DNA of 64,000 nucleotides, taken from positions 124,001 to 188,000 of the forward strand of contig NZ_QXGI01000004.1 of NCBI RefSeq assembly GCF_003952025.1, written 5' to 3'. The notes beneath the pieces were generated by a model. It had not been told where the DNA came from and did no database searches. It saw only the letters and a program-made list of their open reading frames with translations. The position numbers were made by a program, and so were the translations under genes. Below are positions 27,474 through 35,694 of the stretch, in pieces; position 1 is the first letter of the stretch, and each line of letters opens with the position of its first letter. This DNA comes from Bifidobacterium castoris. GTDB lineage: Bacteria; Actinomycetota; Actinomycetes; Actinomycetales; Bifidobacteriaceae.

Positions 27474-29003
27474 TCAGCCGAACAGACGCCTGATGATGCT
27501 CGAATCGCCCTCGTACGGCACATGCTTGTTGTGCATCTTGATCCAGCGTTCGTCGCCCTTGCCGATGAGCAGCAGCACGTCGAATCCGTCATGTTCGCGC
27601 GCTTCGGCGACGACGTCCTCGACGGCGGCCGCACGGTCGATGATGATCGACGCGTCGACGTCCGGATTCGTCACATGGCCGAGCATCTGCTCGGCGATCG
27701 CCATCGGATCCTCGGTGTTCGTGTCCTCGGTGGTGAGCACGATGCGCTGCACGCGGTCCTGCGCGGCCTCGATGATCTCCTTGCGCCGGTCGATCGCCTT
27801 GTCGCCGGCCGACCCGGTGAGCAGCGTGATCCGCGGACGCCGCGCGCCGTATTTGCGTGTCACGAAGTCGAGCAGCGCGTTGACCGAGGCGTAGTTGTGC
27901 GCGTAGTCGACGATGGCGACCGTGTCCGAGCGCGGATCGGTCGTCTCCTCCATCCTTCCGGCGATGCGTACGTCGGCCATCGACTGCAGGGCGCGCGGAT
28001 CGTGGATGTCGATGCCGACGAGCTGCGCGAGCGCGAGCGCTGCGCAGGCGTTCGCGTAGTTGAAGTCGCCTTCGAGCGCGAGGCTCAGTTCGCCGATCGG
28101 CTGACCTTGCGTGAACATGAAGGCCGTATGCTCGTCGTCGATCGGCCGCGCGGTGACGTCGGCGGTCGGCTCGTCGATCGAGAAGGTCGTGACCGGCACG
28201 TTCGCGATCATCGCGTCCTCGGCGACGAGTCCCGCGTAGGCGCCGGGGACGCCGAGCACGAGCGCGCGCGTGTTGCGCACGATCTGGCGTTTGCAGTGCA
28301 GGTAGTCCTCGAAGGAGGGGTGCTCGATCGGGCTGATGTGGTCGGGTGAGATGTTGAGGAACGCGGCCGCGTCGAAGGTCAGGCCGTAGACGCGGTTGAC
28401 CTTGTATGCCTGCGAGGAGACCTCCATGACGAGGTAGCGCATGCCGCTGTCGACCGCCTCGCGCATCATGCGGGCCGCGTCGAGCGATTCGGGCGTCGTC
28501 AGGTCGGATTCGACGTAGTGCACGCCGTCGACGCAGTTGTCGACCGACGAGAACAGCGCGCACTTGTTACCGCTCATCGCGTTGATGATCGCGTGCGTGA
28601 AGTACGAGGTCGTCGTCTTGCCTTTCGTCCCGGTGACGCCGATGAGCCTGAGCTCGCGCTCCGGATAGTCGTAGAAGGCCTGCGCAAGCAGGCTGAGCGC
28701 CTTGGTCGCGTCGTTGACGATGAGGCCGGGGGCGCGGGTGACGCCGCTGTAGTCGTGTTCGGCGACGTAGGCGGCCATGCCGTGCCCGTCGGCGTCGGTG
28801 AGGTATTCGGCCTTGAAGTTGCCTTTGCAGCACATGAGCGTGCGCGGCTTGATCTGCTTGGAATCGTAGGTGATATGCGCGAAGGGGACGTCGGAATCGG
28901 AGACCGTGGACGCGAAGTCGGTCCAGCGGTCCGGTGTGATGATCTCCCGCAGCAGGTCGTGCTCGCCCAGTAGTGCGGCTGCGGATTGCAATGTCAACGT
29001 CAT
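27474..29003 (-). CDS. murE: UDP-N-acetylmuramyl-tripeptide synthetase
   Basis: Cytosolic Mur ligase of 509 residues adding the third stem-peptide amino acid to UDP-MurNAc-L-Ala-D-Glu. The ATP loop IGVTGTKGKTTTSYFTH (~residue 120), the UDP-MurNAc-peptide region DLTTPESLDAARMMREA, VMEVSSQAYKVNRVYGL, carbamate-Lys area CKRQIVRNT and C-domain VDYAHNYASVNALLDF are present. The mDAP-specific DNPR signature is not found (the equivalent region reads TTEDTNTEDP), consistent with an enzyme using another diamino acid such as Lys or Orn, as in bifidobacteria. Start ATG 29003 has AAGGAGCG upstream. In an operon with the femX-like gene. Confidence 0.93.
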   Translation of the reverse strand: MTLTLQSAAALLGEHDLLREIITPDRWTDFASTVSDSDVPFAHITYDSKQIKPRTLMCCKGNFKAEYLTDADGHGMAAYVAEHDYSGVTRAPGLIVNDATKALSLLAQAFYDYPERELRLIGVTGTKGKTTTSYFTHAIINAMSGNKCALFSSVDNCVDGVHYVESDLTTPESLDAARMMREAVDSGMRYLVMEVSSQAYKVNRVYGLTFDAAAFLNISPDHISPIEHPSFEDYLHCKRQIVRNTRALVLGVPGAYAGLVAEDAMIANVPVTTFSIDEPTADVTARPIDDEHTAFMFTQGQPIGELSLALEGDFNYANACAALALAQLVGIDIHDPRALQSMADVRIAGRMEETTDPRSDTVAIVDYAHNYASVNALLDFVTRKYGARRPRITLLTGSAGDKAIDRRKEIIEAAQDRVQRIVLTTEDTNTEDPMAIAEQMLGHVTNPDVDASIIIDRAAAVEDVVAEAREHDGFDVLLLIGKGDERWIKMHNKHVPYEGDSSIIRRLFG

Positions 29004-29128
29004 GGCTCGTGCGCTCCTTGAGGTACCCGGTGATGTCGTCCAAGCATTCTACCGCGCGGCTTGCATCGGCCCGTCGGCGCATGTGGGGCCGGCATGTAAC
29101 GCCGTGGGCTTGAGCGCATGCGATTGCG

Positions 29129-29144
29129 TACAATAGGGGGCGTG
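29129..29144 (+). promoter_or_regulatory. Leaderless promoter of the ECF sigma gene
   Basis: TACAAT (29129-29134), 7 nt, then the GTG start at 29142. The nearest G-rich sequence is too close to the GTG to act as an RBS. A transcript starting at the GTG is the best reading. Confidence 0.55.
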
Positions 29145-29885
29145 AGCGAACAAGAGACGAAAGCCGAGACGATGGAGGCCAAGCGCGCGCGCTTCGAGAA
29201 GCTCGCGATGCCCGCCGTCAACGCGCTCTACCGTCAGGCGATGAAATTCACCAACAATCCGGAGGATGCGCAGGATCTCGTCCAGGACACCTTCGAACGC
29301 GGCTTCAAGGCCTTCGACTCGTTCAAGCCGGGATCGAACTTCGAGGCGTGGATGACGACGATCGAGCGCAACGCCTTCTTCAACCAGTACGCGAAGGCGA
29401 AGCGCCGTCCGCAGCGGGCGAACGACTCGACCGGCGAATACGACGACTGGGACATCTATGCCGCATCCGAACATGCCTCGCAGGGGCTGCGCTCGGCGGA
29501 GCAGGAGTATCTCGAGGCTTTTGCGCCCGAGGAGATCATGGCGGCGCTCAACAAGCTGCCCGAGGAACGCCGGCAGGTGTTCATCGACGCGGCGATCGAC
29601 GGCAAGTCATACCAGCAGGTCGCGGATGAGCAGGGCATCAAGATCGGCACCGTCATGAGCCGGCTCAACCGCGCACGCACGCAGCTGCGCAAGGAGCTCG
29701 CCGAATACGCGGCGGCGCGTGGCTACGGCAACGGTGCGGACGGCGCTAAGCCGACGCGCGGCCGGGGGCGCAAACCTGTCGCCGGGGTCGTCGCTGTCGT
29801 CGGCGGAAATAAAAAGACGTCGAAGACCGTTGAATCTGATGGCGACCACGAACTCGTGGCCAATACGGCGAAGGGCGGTGCGTGA
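29142..29885 (+). CDS. ECF RNA polymerase sigma factor (SigH/SigR/RpoE-like)
   Basis: 247-residue group IV sigma factor. Region 2 spans residues ~25-95 (MPAVNALYRQAMKFTNNPED; DLVQDTFERGFKAFDSFKPG; MTTIERNAFFNQYAKAKRRP). Region 4 follows at ~130-190 (LNKLPEERRQVFIDAAIDG; YQQVADEQGIKIGTVMSRLNRARTQL). The order and motifs resemble actinobacterial SigH/SigR, which control thiol-oxidative and heat stress. A basic, Gly/Lys-rich C-terminal tail of ~50 residues is extra. GTG 29142 is chosen because a -10 box lies 7 nt upstream. The next gene overlaps its stop (TGATG) and encodes a Cys/His-rich small protein, the expected position of an anti-sigma factor. Confidence 0.92.
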   Translation: MSEQETKAETMEAKRARFEKLAMPAVNALYRQAMKFTNNPEDAQDLVQDTFERGFKAFDSFKPGSNFEAWMTTIERNAFFNQYAKAKRRPQRANDSTGEYDDWDIYAASEHASQGLRSAEQEYLEAFAPEEIMAALNKLPEERRQVFIDAAIDGKSYQQVADEQGIKIGTVMSRLNRARTQLRKELAEYAAARGYGNGADGAKPTRGRGRKPVAGVVAVVGGNKKTSKTVESDGDHELVANTAKGGA

Positions 29886-30172
29886 TGAGCACGGATGAAC
29901 GGCCCGGACAGGAACGACTGGGAAACGACGAGATGAACGAAGCGAACAGGGAAGCGGCCGGCGGCGACTGCTTCGATCCGGACACCTGCTGCGACCGCTA
30001 TGAGCAGATGATGATCCGCGCGATGCGGGCGGTGCTGCGGCCCGAGGAGGCGCCCGAATGCCTCTACGAGAAGCTCAGGATGACGCTCGATGCGTGCTGC
30101 GGGCACGCCCATGTGACGCATACGGTCGTCACGCACGCCGTCGTGCACCATCACGGCGCCGACGGGCGGTGA
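29885..30172 (+). CDS. Cys-rich putative anti-sigma factor (RsrA/ZAS-like)
   Basis: 95-residue protein whose ATG overlaps the sigma stop, with AAGGGCGG upstream, so the two are co-translated. Cysteines at DCFDPDTCCDRYEQMM, EECLYEK-type (PECLYEKLRMTL) and DACCGHAHVTH, together with C-terminal histidines (HTVVTHAVVHHHG), could hold zinc as in RsrA-family redox-sensitive anti-sigmas. The strict HX3CX2C motif is not obvious, so the family call rests largely on context. It probably sequesters the upstream sigma factor until thiol oxidation. Confidence 0.7.
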   Translation: MSTDERPGQERLGNDEMNEANREAAGGDCFDPDTCCDRYEQMMIRAMRAVLRPEEAPECLYEKLRMTLDACCGHAHVTHTVVTHAVVHHHGADGR

Positions 30173-30205
30173 CTGGCCGGACCTCGCAAAACGGCCGTCG
30201 GATAT

Positions 30206-30247
30206 GCGAAAGCCCCTTGGAAACCAAGGTTTCCAAGGGGCTTTCGC
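30206..30247. terminator. 20-bp hairpin between anti-sigma gene and bL37 gene
   Basis: Perfectly complementary arms 30206-30225 and 30228-30247 centred on AA. It lies between convergent genes and can end transcripts from both strands. Confidence 0.8.
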
Positions 30248-30271
30248 ATTGCTCAGGCCGAAGCCGGCGAA

Positions 30272-30346
30272 TCAGGCGTTTGGCCTTTTGCCGTGGTTCG
30301 CAGCCTTTTTACGACGAGCCTTACGCTTGCGTCCGCGCATTCCCAT
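30272..30346 (-). CDS. Large-subunit ribosomal mini-protein bL37 (24 residues)
   Basis: Encodes 24 residues, MGMRGRKRKARRKK followed by AANHGKRPNA. Half are Arg/Lys, and the end NHGKRPNA is the hallmark of the actinobacterial 50S protein bL37 (recalled from mycobacterial ribosome structures, where the protein is also 24 residues). The RBS AAGGAG lies 8 nt upstream of the ATG at 30346. The gene is too short for ordinary ORF cut-offs and would be easily missed. It lies convergent to the sigma/anti-sigma operon across a hairpin. Lineage-informative for Actinobacteria. Confidence 0.88.
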   Translation of the reverse strand: MGMRGRKRKARRKKAANHGKRPNA

Positions 30347-30431
30347 GATGGACTCCTTTGGATAGAACAATCAATGCTAGCCTTGATTAGCCTACAGGAT
30401 TATCGCATGGCGTGCCGACGTGGCGGCCCGC

Positions 30432-31385
30432 TCAGTCGCGCACGCCGATGAACAGGCGCGTCTCGCTCGTCTGTCCCGGCTCGATGCGGATCAGGTCGAC
30501 GCCGGTGTTGAACGCGTTCGCATACGCCGTCTGCGGTTCGACGGCGACGCCGGCGGGACGGATGTCCGTCGGGAAGCCGGTGCCGGTGCAGATCTGGAAC
30601 GACGTGATCGTCTCGTCGCCGCCGACGACGACGCGCCTGCCGTCCGTCCGCGTCAACGTCGCCGTCGCATCGCCGTGCGCGTCATGGCGCACGTCGGTGA
30701 GCGCGTCGTCGTACGGCTGCTCGTCGAGCGGGCGCGGCGCGCGGAAGTCGAACTTCGTGCCTTCGACCGGCTCGGTGCCGATCGGAATGAGGTTCTTGTC
30801 GACGCGCACATGGGTGTCGGCATCCACCTCGAGCGTGCACCGCGCGTTGTGCGCGTCGATCTCGTCGCCGTGGCCGTCGAGGCCGTTGGCGATCCACGGG
30901 TGGATCGCCAACGCCCACGGCGCCGCCTGATCCGAGCGGTTGTGCGCGCACACGAGGATATGCAGGCCGTCGTCATCGAGCGTGTAGGTCACGGTGACGA
31001 CCAGGTCGAAGGGGTAGTAGGGCGCCGGAGGCATGCGCCATGAGAGCGTCGCTTCGCATTCGGTGAGCCGTTCGAGACGCCAGTACTGGTCCTTCGCGAA
31101 GCCGTGGATCGCGTTGTTGCGGTCCGGTTCGTTGATCGGCAGCTGGTAGTCGACGCCGTCGAAGGTGTATCGCCCGGCGGCGATGCGGTTGGGGAACGGG
31201 ATGAGCAGCTGGCCTTCGCAGCATGCGACGATGTCGTTCGCGCCGAGAGGAACGGTCACATGCACGCCGTCGCAGGTCAGCACGCGCAGCGTCGCGCCGA
31301 GTTCTGCGATGACGGCGCGGTACCGGCCGTGTTCGATCGTGTACTGGTCGCCGGTGCGCGGCGGCATGGTGGTCGTCAATGACAT
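30432..31385 (-). CDS. Aldose 1-epimerase family protein
   Basis: 317-residue galactose-mutarotase-like enzyme interconverting alpha and beta anomers of aldohexoses. Catalytic landmarks: first His in NNAIHGFAKDQYW, second His in WALAIHPWIANG, and the catalytic Glu region VAVEPQTAYANAFNTG. Length and order match aldose 1-epimerases of the YihR/GalM-related group. ATG 31385 is preceded by AAGGGAG; a longer upstream frame is GC shadow. It stands alone and probably serves general sugar catabolism. Substrate not resolvable. Confidence 0.87.
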   Translation of the reverse strand: MSLTTTMPPRTGDQYTIEHGRYRAVIAELGATLRVLTCDGVHVTVPLGANDIVACCEGQLLIPFPNRIAAGRYTFDGVDYQLPINEPDRNNAIHGFAKDQYWRLERLTECEATLSWRMPPAPYYPFDLVVTVTYTLDDDGLHILVCAHNRSDQAAPWALAIHPWIANGLDGHGDEIDAHNARCTLEVDADTHVRVDKNLIPIGTEPVEGTKFDFRAPRPLDEQPYDDALTDVRHDAHGDATATLTRTDGRRVVVGGDETITSFQICTGTGFPTDIRPAGVAVEPQTAYANAFNTGVDLIRIEPGQTSETRLFIGVRD

Positions 31386-31635
31386 GGCATGCTCCCTTGG
31401 TTGCCTGGGGCGGTGCGGGTCCGTGCGTGCGCCGGCCCCGCACCGGAAAGTGGATGGTTCACCGGGCCCATCATAGTCGTCCGCATCGGTGGATGCGCAC
31501 CGTCCGCGCGTACGCCTGCGCGCCGCCAGCTGCGAACGCCGACGTGCGGGGGAGGCGAAAGACGGGAGCGGGGTGCTGTGCGGCGTGCATATGGTTTGGT
31601 ATCGTGGGGAGTCGGCCGAAACAGGGAGGGCGCAT

Positions 31636-32616
31636 ATGGCACGACGCATCATTCTGGCGAATCCGCGCGGATTCTGCGCGGGGGTGGACCGCGCGATCCA
31701 GACGGTCGACACGATCCTCAAGACCGCGCGCGGACCGCGGGAGGACGGGCTGCCGCCGGTCTACGTGCGCCGTCAGATCGTGCACAACCGGCATGTCGTC
31801 GAACAGCTCGCCTCCCGAGGCGCCGCCTTCGTCGAGGAGCTCGGCGAGATCCCGGACGAGGCCGCGGCCGCCGGCATTCCGGTCGTGTTTTCGGCGCACG
31901 GCGTATCCCCGGCCGTGCAGCGCGAGGCCGACCGGCGCGGGCTGGCGGTCGTCGACGCGACGTGCCCTCTCGTTGGCAAGGTGCACCGCGAGGTGCTGCG
32001 CTTCGTGCGCGAGGGGTATGAGATCGTCTACATCGGCCACGACGGCCATGACGAGGCCGTCGGCGTCGTAGGCGAGTCGCCGGAGCATGTGCATCTGATC
32101 GAGCACGCCGTCGACGTCGACGGCCTGGCGTTCACGCCGGACGCGAAGCTTGTGCTGCTCACGCAGACGACGCTCAGCGTCGACGAGACGGCGGATGTCA
32201 TCGCCGAGCTGCAGCGGCGCTTCCCATGGATCGAGCTGCCGCCGAGCTCGGATATCTGCTATGCGACGTCGAACCGGCAGGAGGCCGTCAAGCTCGTCGC
32301 GCGGCAGGCGGACTGCATGGTCGTCGTCGGTTCGGCGAACTCGTCGAACTCGGTGCGGCTGATGGAGGTCGCGAACGAGGCGCTCGGCGCGCGCGGCGAC
32401 GCGCACCGCGTCGACGACGCCGCCGAGATGGATCCGGCATGGTTCGACGGCGTCGGGACGGTCGGCGTCTCCTCGGGCGCCTCGGTTCCCGACGAGCTCG
32501 TCGTCGGCGTCGTCGAACGGTTGCGGGAACTCGGTTTCAGCGAGGTCGACACCGTCGAGACGATCCGGGAGAACATGCACTTCGTGCTGCCGAAGGAGCT
32601 GCGCGCGCGGCGATGA
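31636..32616 (+). CDS. ispH: 4-hydroxy-3-methylbut-2-enyl diphosphate reductase
   Basis: Last enzyme of the MEP isoprenoid pathway, reducing HMBPP to IPP and DMAPP with a [4Fe-4S] cluster. The three cluster cysteines are in ANPRGFCAGVDRA, VDATCPLVGKVHRE and SSDICYATSNRQEAV. The conserved His residues of VHNRHVVEQL and FSAHGVSP, and the SANSSNSVRL and SSGASVPDELV motifs, are intact. 326 residues, the family norm. ATG 31636 has AGGGAGGG 6 nt upstream. Convergent with ybaK. Upstream gap 31386-31635 holds no gene that I can support. Confidence 0.96.
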   Translation: MARRIILANPRGFCAGVDRAIQTVDTILKTARGPREDGLPPVYVRRQIVHNRHVVEQLASRGAAFVEELGEIPDEAAAAGIPVVFSAHGVSPAVQREADRRGLAVVDATCPLVGKVHREVLRFVREGYEIVYIGHDGHDEAVGVVGESPEHVHLIEHAVDVDGLAFTPDAKLVLLTQTTLSVDETADVIAELQRRFPWIELPPSSDICYATSNRQEAVKLVARQADCMVVVGSANSSNSVRLMEVANEALGARGDAHRVDDAAEMDPAWFDGVGTVGVSSGASVPDELVVGVVERLRELGFSEVDTVETIRENMHFVLPKELRARR

Positions 32617-32623
32617 GACGCTC

Positions 32624-32647
32624 GTGACGCTGCGCGCGCGGCGTCAC
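32624..32647. terminator. Weak hairpin between ispH and ybaK
   Basis: GTGACGC (32624-32630) and GCGTCAC (32641-32647) pair across a 10-nt GC loop in the short convergent gap. Confidence 0.4.
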
Positions 32648-32665
32648 ATAAGCGTTCGGTGCGGC

Positions 32666-33175
32666 TCAGTACGATTTGTTCGTCGTGCCGATCGGCGCGA
32701 CGGCCGCGTCGAGCACGTCGGCCAGATCGTGCGGATCGACGCCGAGGCTCAGGCCGCGTCTGCCGCCGGAGACGAGGATGACGTCGAAGTCCATCGCCGA
32801 GGCGTCGAGCACGGTCCTGTGCCGCGTCTTCTGGCCGAGCGGGGAGATGCCGCCGACGACGTAGCCGCTTTCACGCATCGCGACCTTCGGGTCGGCCATC
32901 TCCGCCTTCTTCGCGCCGACGGCGTGCGCGAGCTCCTTGAGGCTCATGTGGCCGTTGACCGGCACGACGCCGATGACGCGCTCGTCGCCGGTGTCCGCCA
33001 TCAGCGTCTTGAATACCTGCCGCTCGTCGTAGCCGAGCTTGCGCGCCGCCTCGAGGCCGTATCCCTCCGCGTCGTCGTTGCTGTGTTCGTATTCGTGGAT
33101 CGTGAACGCGACGCCCGCCTGTTCCAACTGCGCGATCGCCGGCGTCGCGGCCGCCTTGTGCTTCTTCTTGCCCAT
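32666..33175 (-). CDS. ybaK: Cys-tRNA(Pro)/Cys-tRNA(Cys) deacylase
   Basis: 169-residue YbaK/EbsC protein that hydrolyses mischarged Cys-tRNA(Pro). Recognisable parts: MGKKKHKAAATPAIAQLEQA, FTIHEYEHSNDDAEGYGLEA, the active-site Lys region ERQVFKTLMADTGD, PVNGHMSLKELAHAVGAKKA, GYVVGGISPLGQK and a C-terminal SGGRRGLSLGVDPHDLADVL. ATG 33175 begins the homology. A TACACT -10 box on the minus strand lies 7 nt upstream, so the mRNA is probably leaderless. Confidence 0.93.
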   Translation of the reverse strand: MGKKKHKAAATPAIAQLEQAGVAFTIHEYEHSNDDAEGYGLEAARKLGYDERQVFKTLMADTGDERVIGVVPVNGHMSLKELAHAVGAKKAEMADPKVAMRESGYVVGGISPLGQKTRHRTVLDASAMDFDVILVSGGRRGLSLGVDPHDLADVLDAAVAPIGTTNKSY

Positions 33176-33188
33176 GCGCACCAGTGTA
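33176..33188 (-). promoter_or_regulatory. Leaderless promoter of ybaK
   Basis: On the minus strand TACACT (33183-33188) is followed by 7 nt and the ATG. This is the same geometry as upstream of the genes at 29142 and 44080. Confidence 0.5.
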
Positions 33189-33212
33189 GGACCGGTGCAC
33201 GGCAACGAAGAA

Positions 33213-33243
33213 GGGGGGCTTCTCGCATCGGCGAAAAGCCCCC
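33213..33243. terminator. Terminator downstream of gap
   Basis: GGGGGGCTTCTCGC and GCGAAAAGCCCCC pair with one mismatch around ATCG. It lies past the stop of the minus-strand gap gene and ahead of ybaK. Confidence 0.65.
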
Positions 33244-33282
33244 TGTCGTCAACGATGCCGTTCAGCGGGCATCATCGCCGGT

Positions 33283-34341
33283 TCACTCGGAGATCTCGGC
33301 GAAGTACTCGAGCGTGCGCACCATGTTCGACGTGAAGCCGTACTCGTTGTCGTAGAAGGCAACGGTGCGGGCCATCGTCACGCCGTCGACGGTGTTGACG
33401 TCGGTCTGCGTCGGATCGAAGACGCCGCCGTGGGTGTCGCCGACGATGTCGCCGGAGACGATCTCGTCATCGTTGTAGCCGTAGTAGGCGCAATCCTCGA
33501 ACGCGTCCTTGAACGCGGCGTTGATCTCGTCGACGGTCGCGTCCTTGTCGAGGACGGTGAACAGCTCGGTGATCGAGCCGTCCGGGACCTGCACGCGCTG
33601 GGCATGGCCCTGCAGCTTGCCGTTGACCTCCGGGACGACCTTGCCGATCGCCTTCGCAGCGCCGGTCGAATGCGGGATCGTGTTGATCGCGGCGGCGCGC
33701 AGCGCACGGCCGCTCTTGTTGCCGCGCGGGCCGTCCAGGATCATCTGGGTGCCGGTGTAGGCGTGGATCGTGGTCATGAAGCCGGCCTTGATGCCCCACT
33801 TGTCGTTGAGAAGCTTGACCATCGCGGCCATCGAGTTGGTCGTGCAGGAGCCTGCGGAGACGATGTTGTCGTCCTTCTTGAGGATGTCGTGGTTGACGCC
33901 GAAGACGACGGTCGGGGTGGTTTCGTCCTTCGCCGGGGCGGAGATGAGGACCTTCTTGGCGCCGGCGTCCAGGTGGGCCTGGGACTTCTCGGCGGAGGTG
34001 TAGAAGCCGGTGCACTCGAGCACGAACTCGACGCCGTCGTTGGCGACCCACTTGAGGTCGCGCGCGTCGCGCTCGGCGTAGACCGGGTATTCCTTGCCAT
34101 CGACGACGATGGCGGTGTCGGTGGCCTTGACGTCGACCGGGGTGCCGTCGACGTGCTTGAAGACGCCGTGGGTGCTGTCGTACTTGAGCAGGTAGGCGAG
34201 AGCGGCCGGCGAGGTCAGATCGTTGATCGCGGTGACCTCGATGTCGGCGGCTTCGCCGCCCTTCTCCTGCAGCTCGAAGATGCGGCGGAACGCGAGGCGA
34301 CCGATGCGGCCGAAACCGTTGATACCAATCTTAACTGTCAT
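33283..34341 (-). CDS. gap: Glyceraldehyde-3-phosphate dehydrogenase, type I
   Basis: Glycolytic (and bifid-shunt lower part) enzyme of 352 residues, converting G3P, Pi and NAD to 1,3-bisphosphoglycerate. The NAD-binding start is MTVKIGINGFGRIGRLAFRR; the catalytic Cys lies in VSAGSCTTNSMAAM; the His region is HAYTGTQMILDGP. The phosphate-binding RAAAINTIPHSTGAAKAI and the C-terminal YDNEYGFTSNMVRTL are also intact. Start ATG 34341 has the strong RBS AAGGGAG. Monocistronic, with a hairpin after the stop. A long 5' frame upstream is spurious. Confidence 0.97.
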   Translation of the reverse strand: MTVKIGINGFGRIGRLAFRRIFELQEKGGEAADIEVTAINDLTSPAALAYLLKYDSTHGVFKHVDGTPVDVKATDTAIVVDGKEYPVYAERDARDLKWVANDGVEFVLECTGFYTSAEKSQAHLDAGAKKVLISAPAKDETTPTVVFGVNHDILKKDDNIVSAGSCTTNSMAAMVKLLNDKWGIKAGFMTTIHAYTGTQMILDGPRGNKSGRALRAAAINTIPHSTGAAKAIGKVVPEVNGKLQGHAQRVQVPDGSITELFTVLDKDATVDEINAAFKDAFEDCAYYGYNDDEIVSGDIVGDTHGGVFDPTQTDVNTVDGVTMARTVAFYDNEYGFTSNMVRTLEYFAEISE

Positions 34342-34527
34342 GTAGTTTCTCCCTTGGGGACAGCTTCGGGGCGTTCTCACGCCCTTCGGCTTGGTTAACC
34401 AACACCTTCACTGTAGTGGCTTTGCTTGACTTAGGCCATTCCTCGCGCGCCGGCAAAGCGTTGTGATTGCTTGCAAACGTATGCACGCCGCGCTGTACGC
34501 GAAGCCGCCGCCGAGGCGGCCCGGCCG

Positions 34528-35280
34528 TCAGCGTCTGACGAGCGCGGGCGTGACCTCTATCGACGGCTCGCCGAGGTCGCCGTGCGCCCGCGCGCCGACG
34601 AGCGCGGGCGTCGGCGCCGCGTCGTCGAAGACGACGATCAGGACGCCTTGGGCCACGCTGATGCGCGACCCGAGGCCGTCGACGAACTCGTTGCTCAGGC
34701 CGTTGACCTCGAGGTTCGTCATCCTCGCGTCGTCGAGCCGGTATTTGAGGCCGTCCTCGCACACGCCCCGCGCGACGTCGGTGTGCGAGAACACCGAGAC
34801 GTACTGCGTCGACGGCACGGCGTGCGCCGGGAACTCGAGGGCGGCGTCTGCGACCGCCGTGACGACGCGGCCGTCGCCGTGCAGATACATGATGCCGCCG
34901 TGCGCCGCGACGAGCGCGGTCTGCTGGATGTTCGAGATCGTATGGTCGACGCGGCCTCCGAGTGCGCCGTGGACGTGGAACTCGCGCGCGCCGTGCCTCC
35001 ATCCGATCTTCAGCGCGCTCAGCAGATCCGGGTCGTCCTTTTCCGAAGGCAGCGCGACGGTGCGCGCGCCGATCGCGACGCGCGGCGTGGAGGTCGAGTC
35101 GAAGTCGCCGACGACGACGTCCACATCCACGCCGAGCGCGCGCGCATGGTCGTAGCCGCCGTCCGCGGCGACGACGAAGGCGCCCCGCGGCACGGCGATC
35201 GGCGCGCCGTAGTAGTCGCCGGCGGCGAAGACGACGCAGACCGGCGACGACGGGCGTGACGGCGATGATGGCTGCGGCAT
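34528..35280 (-). CDS. thiN: Thiamine pyrophosphokinase
   Basis: 250-residue enzyme transferring pyrophosphate from ATP to thiamine to make TPP. Signature residues: FAAGDYYG, VVAADGGYDHAR, VVVGDFDSTSTPR, the Asp/Lys motif SEKDDPDLLSALKIGW and GGRVDHTISNIQQ, all typical of the TPK catalytic domain. The C-terminal B1-binding part includes YVSVFSHTDVARGV and GLSNEF. TPP is needed for xylulose-5-phosphate phosphoketolase of the bifid shunt (established for the genus, inferred here). Single gene, divergent from the infC operon. Confidence 0.9.
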   Translation of the reverse strand: MPQPSSPSRPSSPVCVVFAAGDYYGAPIAVPRGAFVVAADGGYDHARALGVDVDVVVGDFDSTSTPRVAIGARTVALPSEKDDPDLLSALKIGWRHGAREFHVHGALGGRVDHTISNIQQTALVAAHGGIMYLHGDGRVVTAVADAALEFPAHAVPSTQYVSVFSHTDVARGVCEDGLKYRLDDARMTNLEVNGLSNEFVDGLGSRISVAQGVLIVVFDDAAPTPALVGARAHGDLGEPSIEVTPALVRR

Positions 35281-35431
35281 GGTTCCTCGATTCCCTCGCT
35301 GATATGATCTCGATGATAGCCACGGACGTGCTCACCGCCGCCGTCTGGATCGTGCCCGGGCGTTCCGCCGGCAAGTGCGCCGTGGTTGCGCGTCCCCGGC
35401 ATACCCGTGTCGCGAAAGTCCGGGGGTGTGG

Positions 35432-35694
35432 TATTATCGTTCAGGCTTGAGAAATCAAGAAAGTGGGAAACCCACCTGGAAGTCCGTCATGACTTCGGGT
35501 CATAGGCACGGCCTGCGCGCGGCGGTTCGCGGTGTGGGCGCTGCGTGCGCACGGTGGACGGCATGTCCGCACGGTGCCGCGCGGCAGGGAACGGCGCGTC
35601 GATCGTCGGCGATGTTCCTTGGTGCCCATGAACCAAGTATGATGACGGCGCGGATGGCGCGACCACTGCAGGAAACCATAGGATTGGAGTCATC
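35432..35694 (+). promoter_or_regulatory. Promoter and structured 5' leader of infC-rpmI-rplT
   Basis: A TATTAT -10 box (35432-35437) is followed by about 250 nt of untranslated leader. Three compact hairpins follow each other: CTTGA-GAAA-TCAAG (35446-35459), GTGGG-AAA-CCCAC (35463-35475) and ATGAC-TTCGG-GTCAT (35489-35503). Placement fits an autoregulatory leader for translation of IF3, L35 and L20. A known L20/IF3 leader family was not matched by eye. No ORF in this stretch is supported. Confidence 0.55.
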
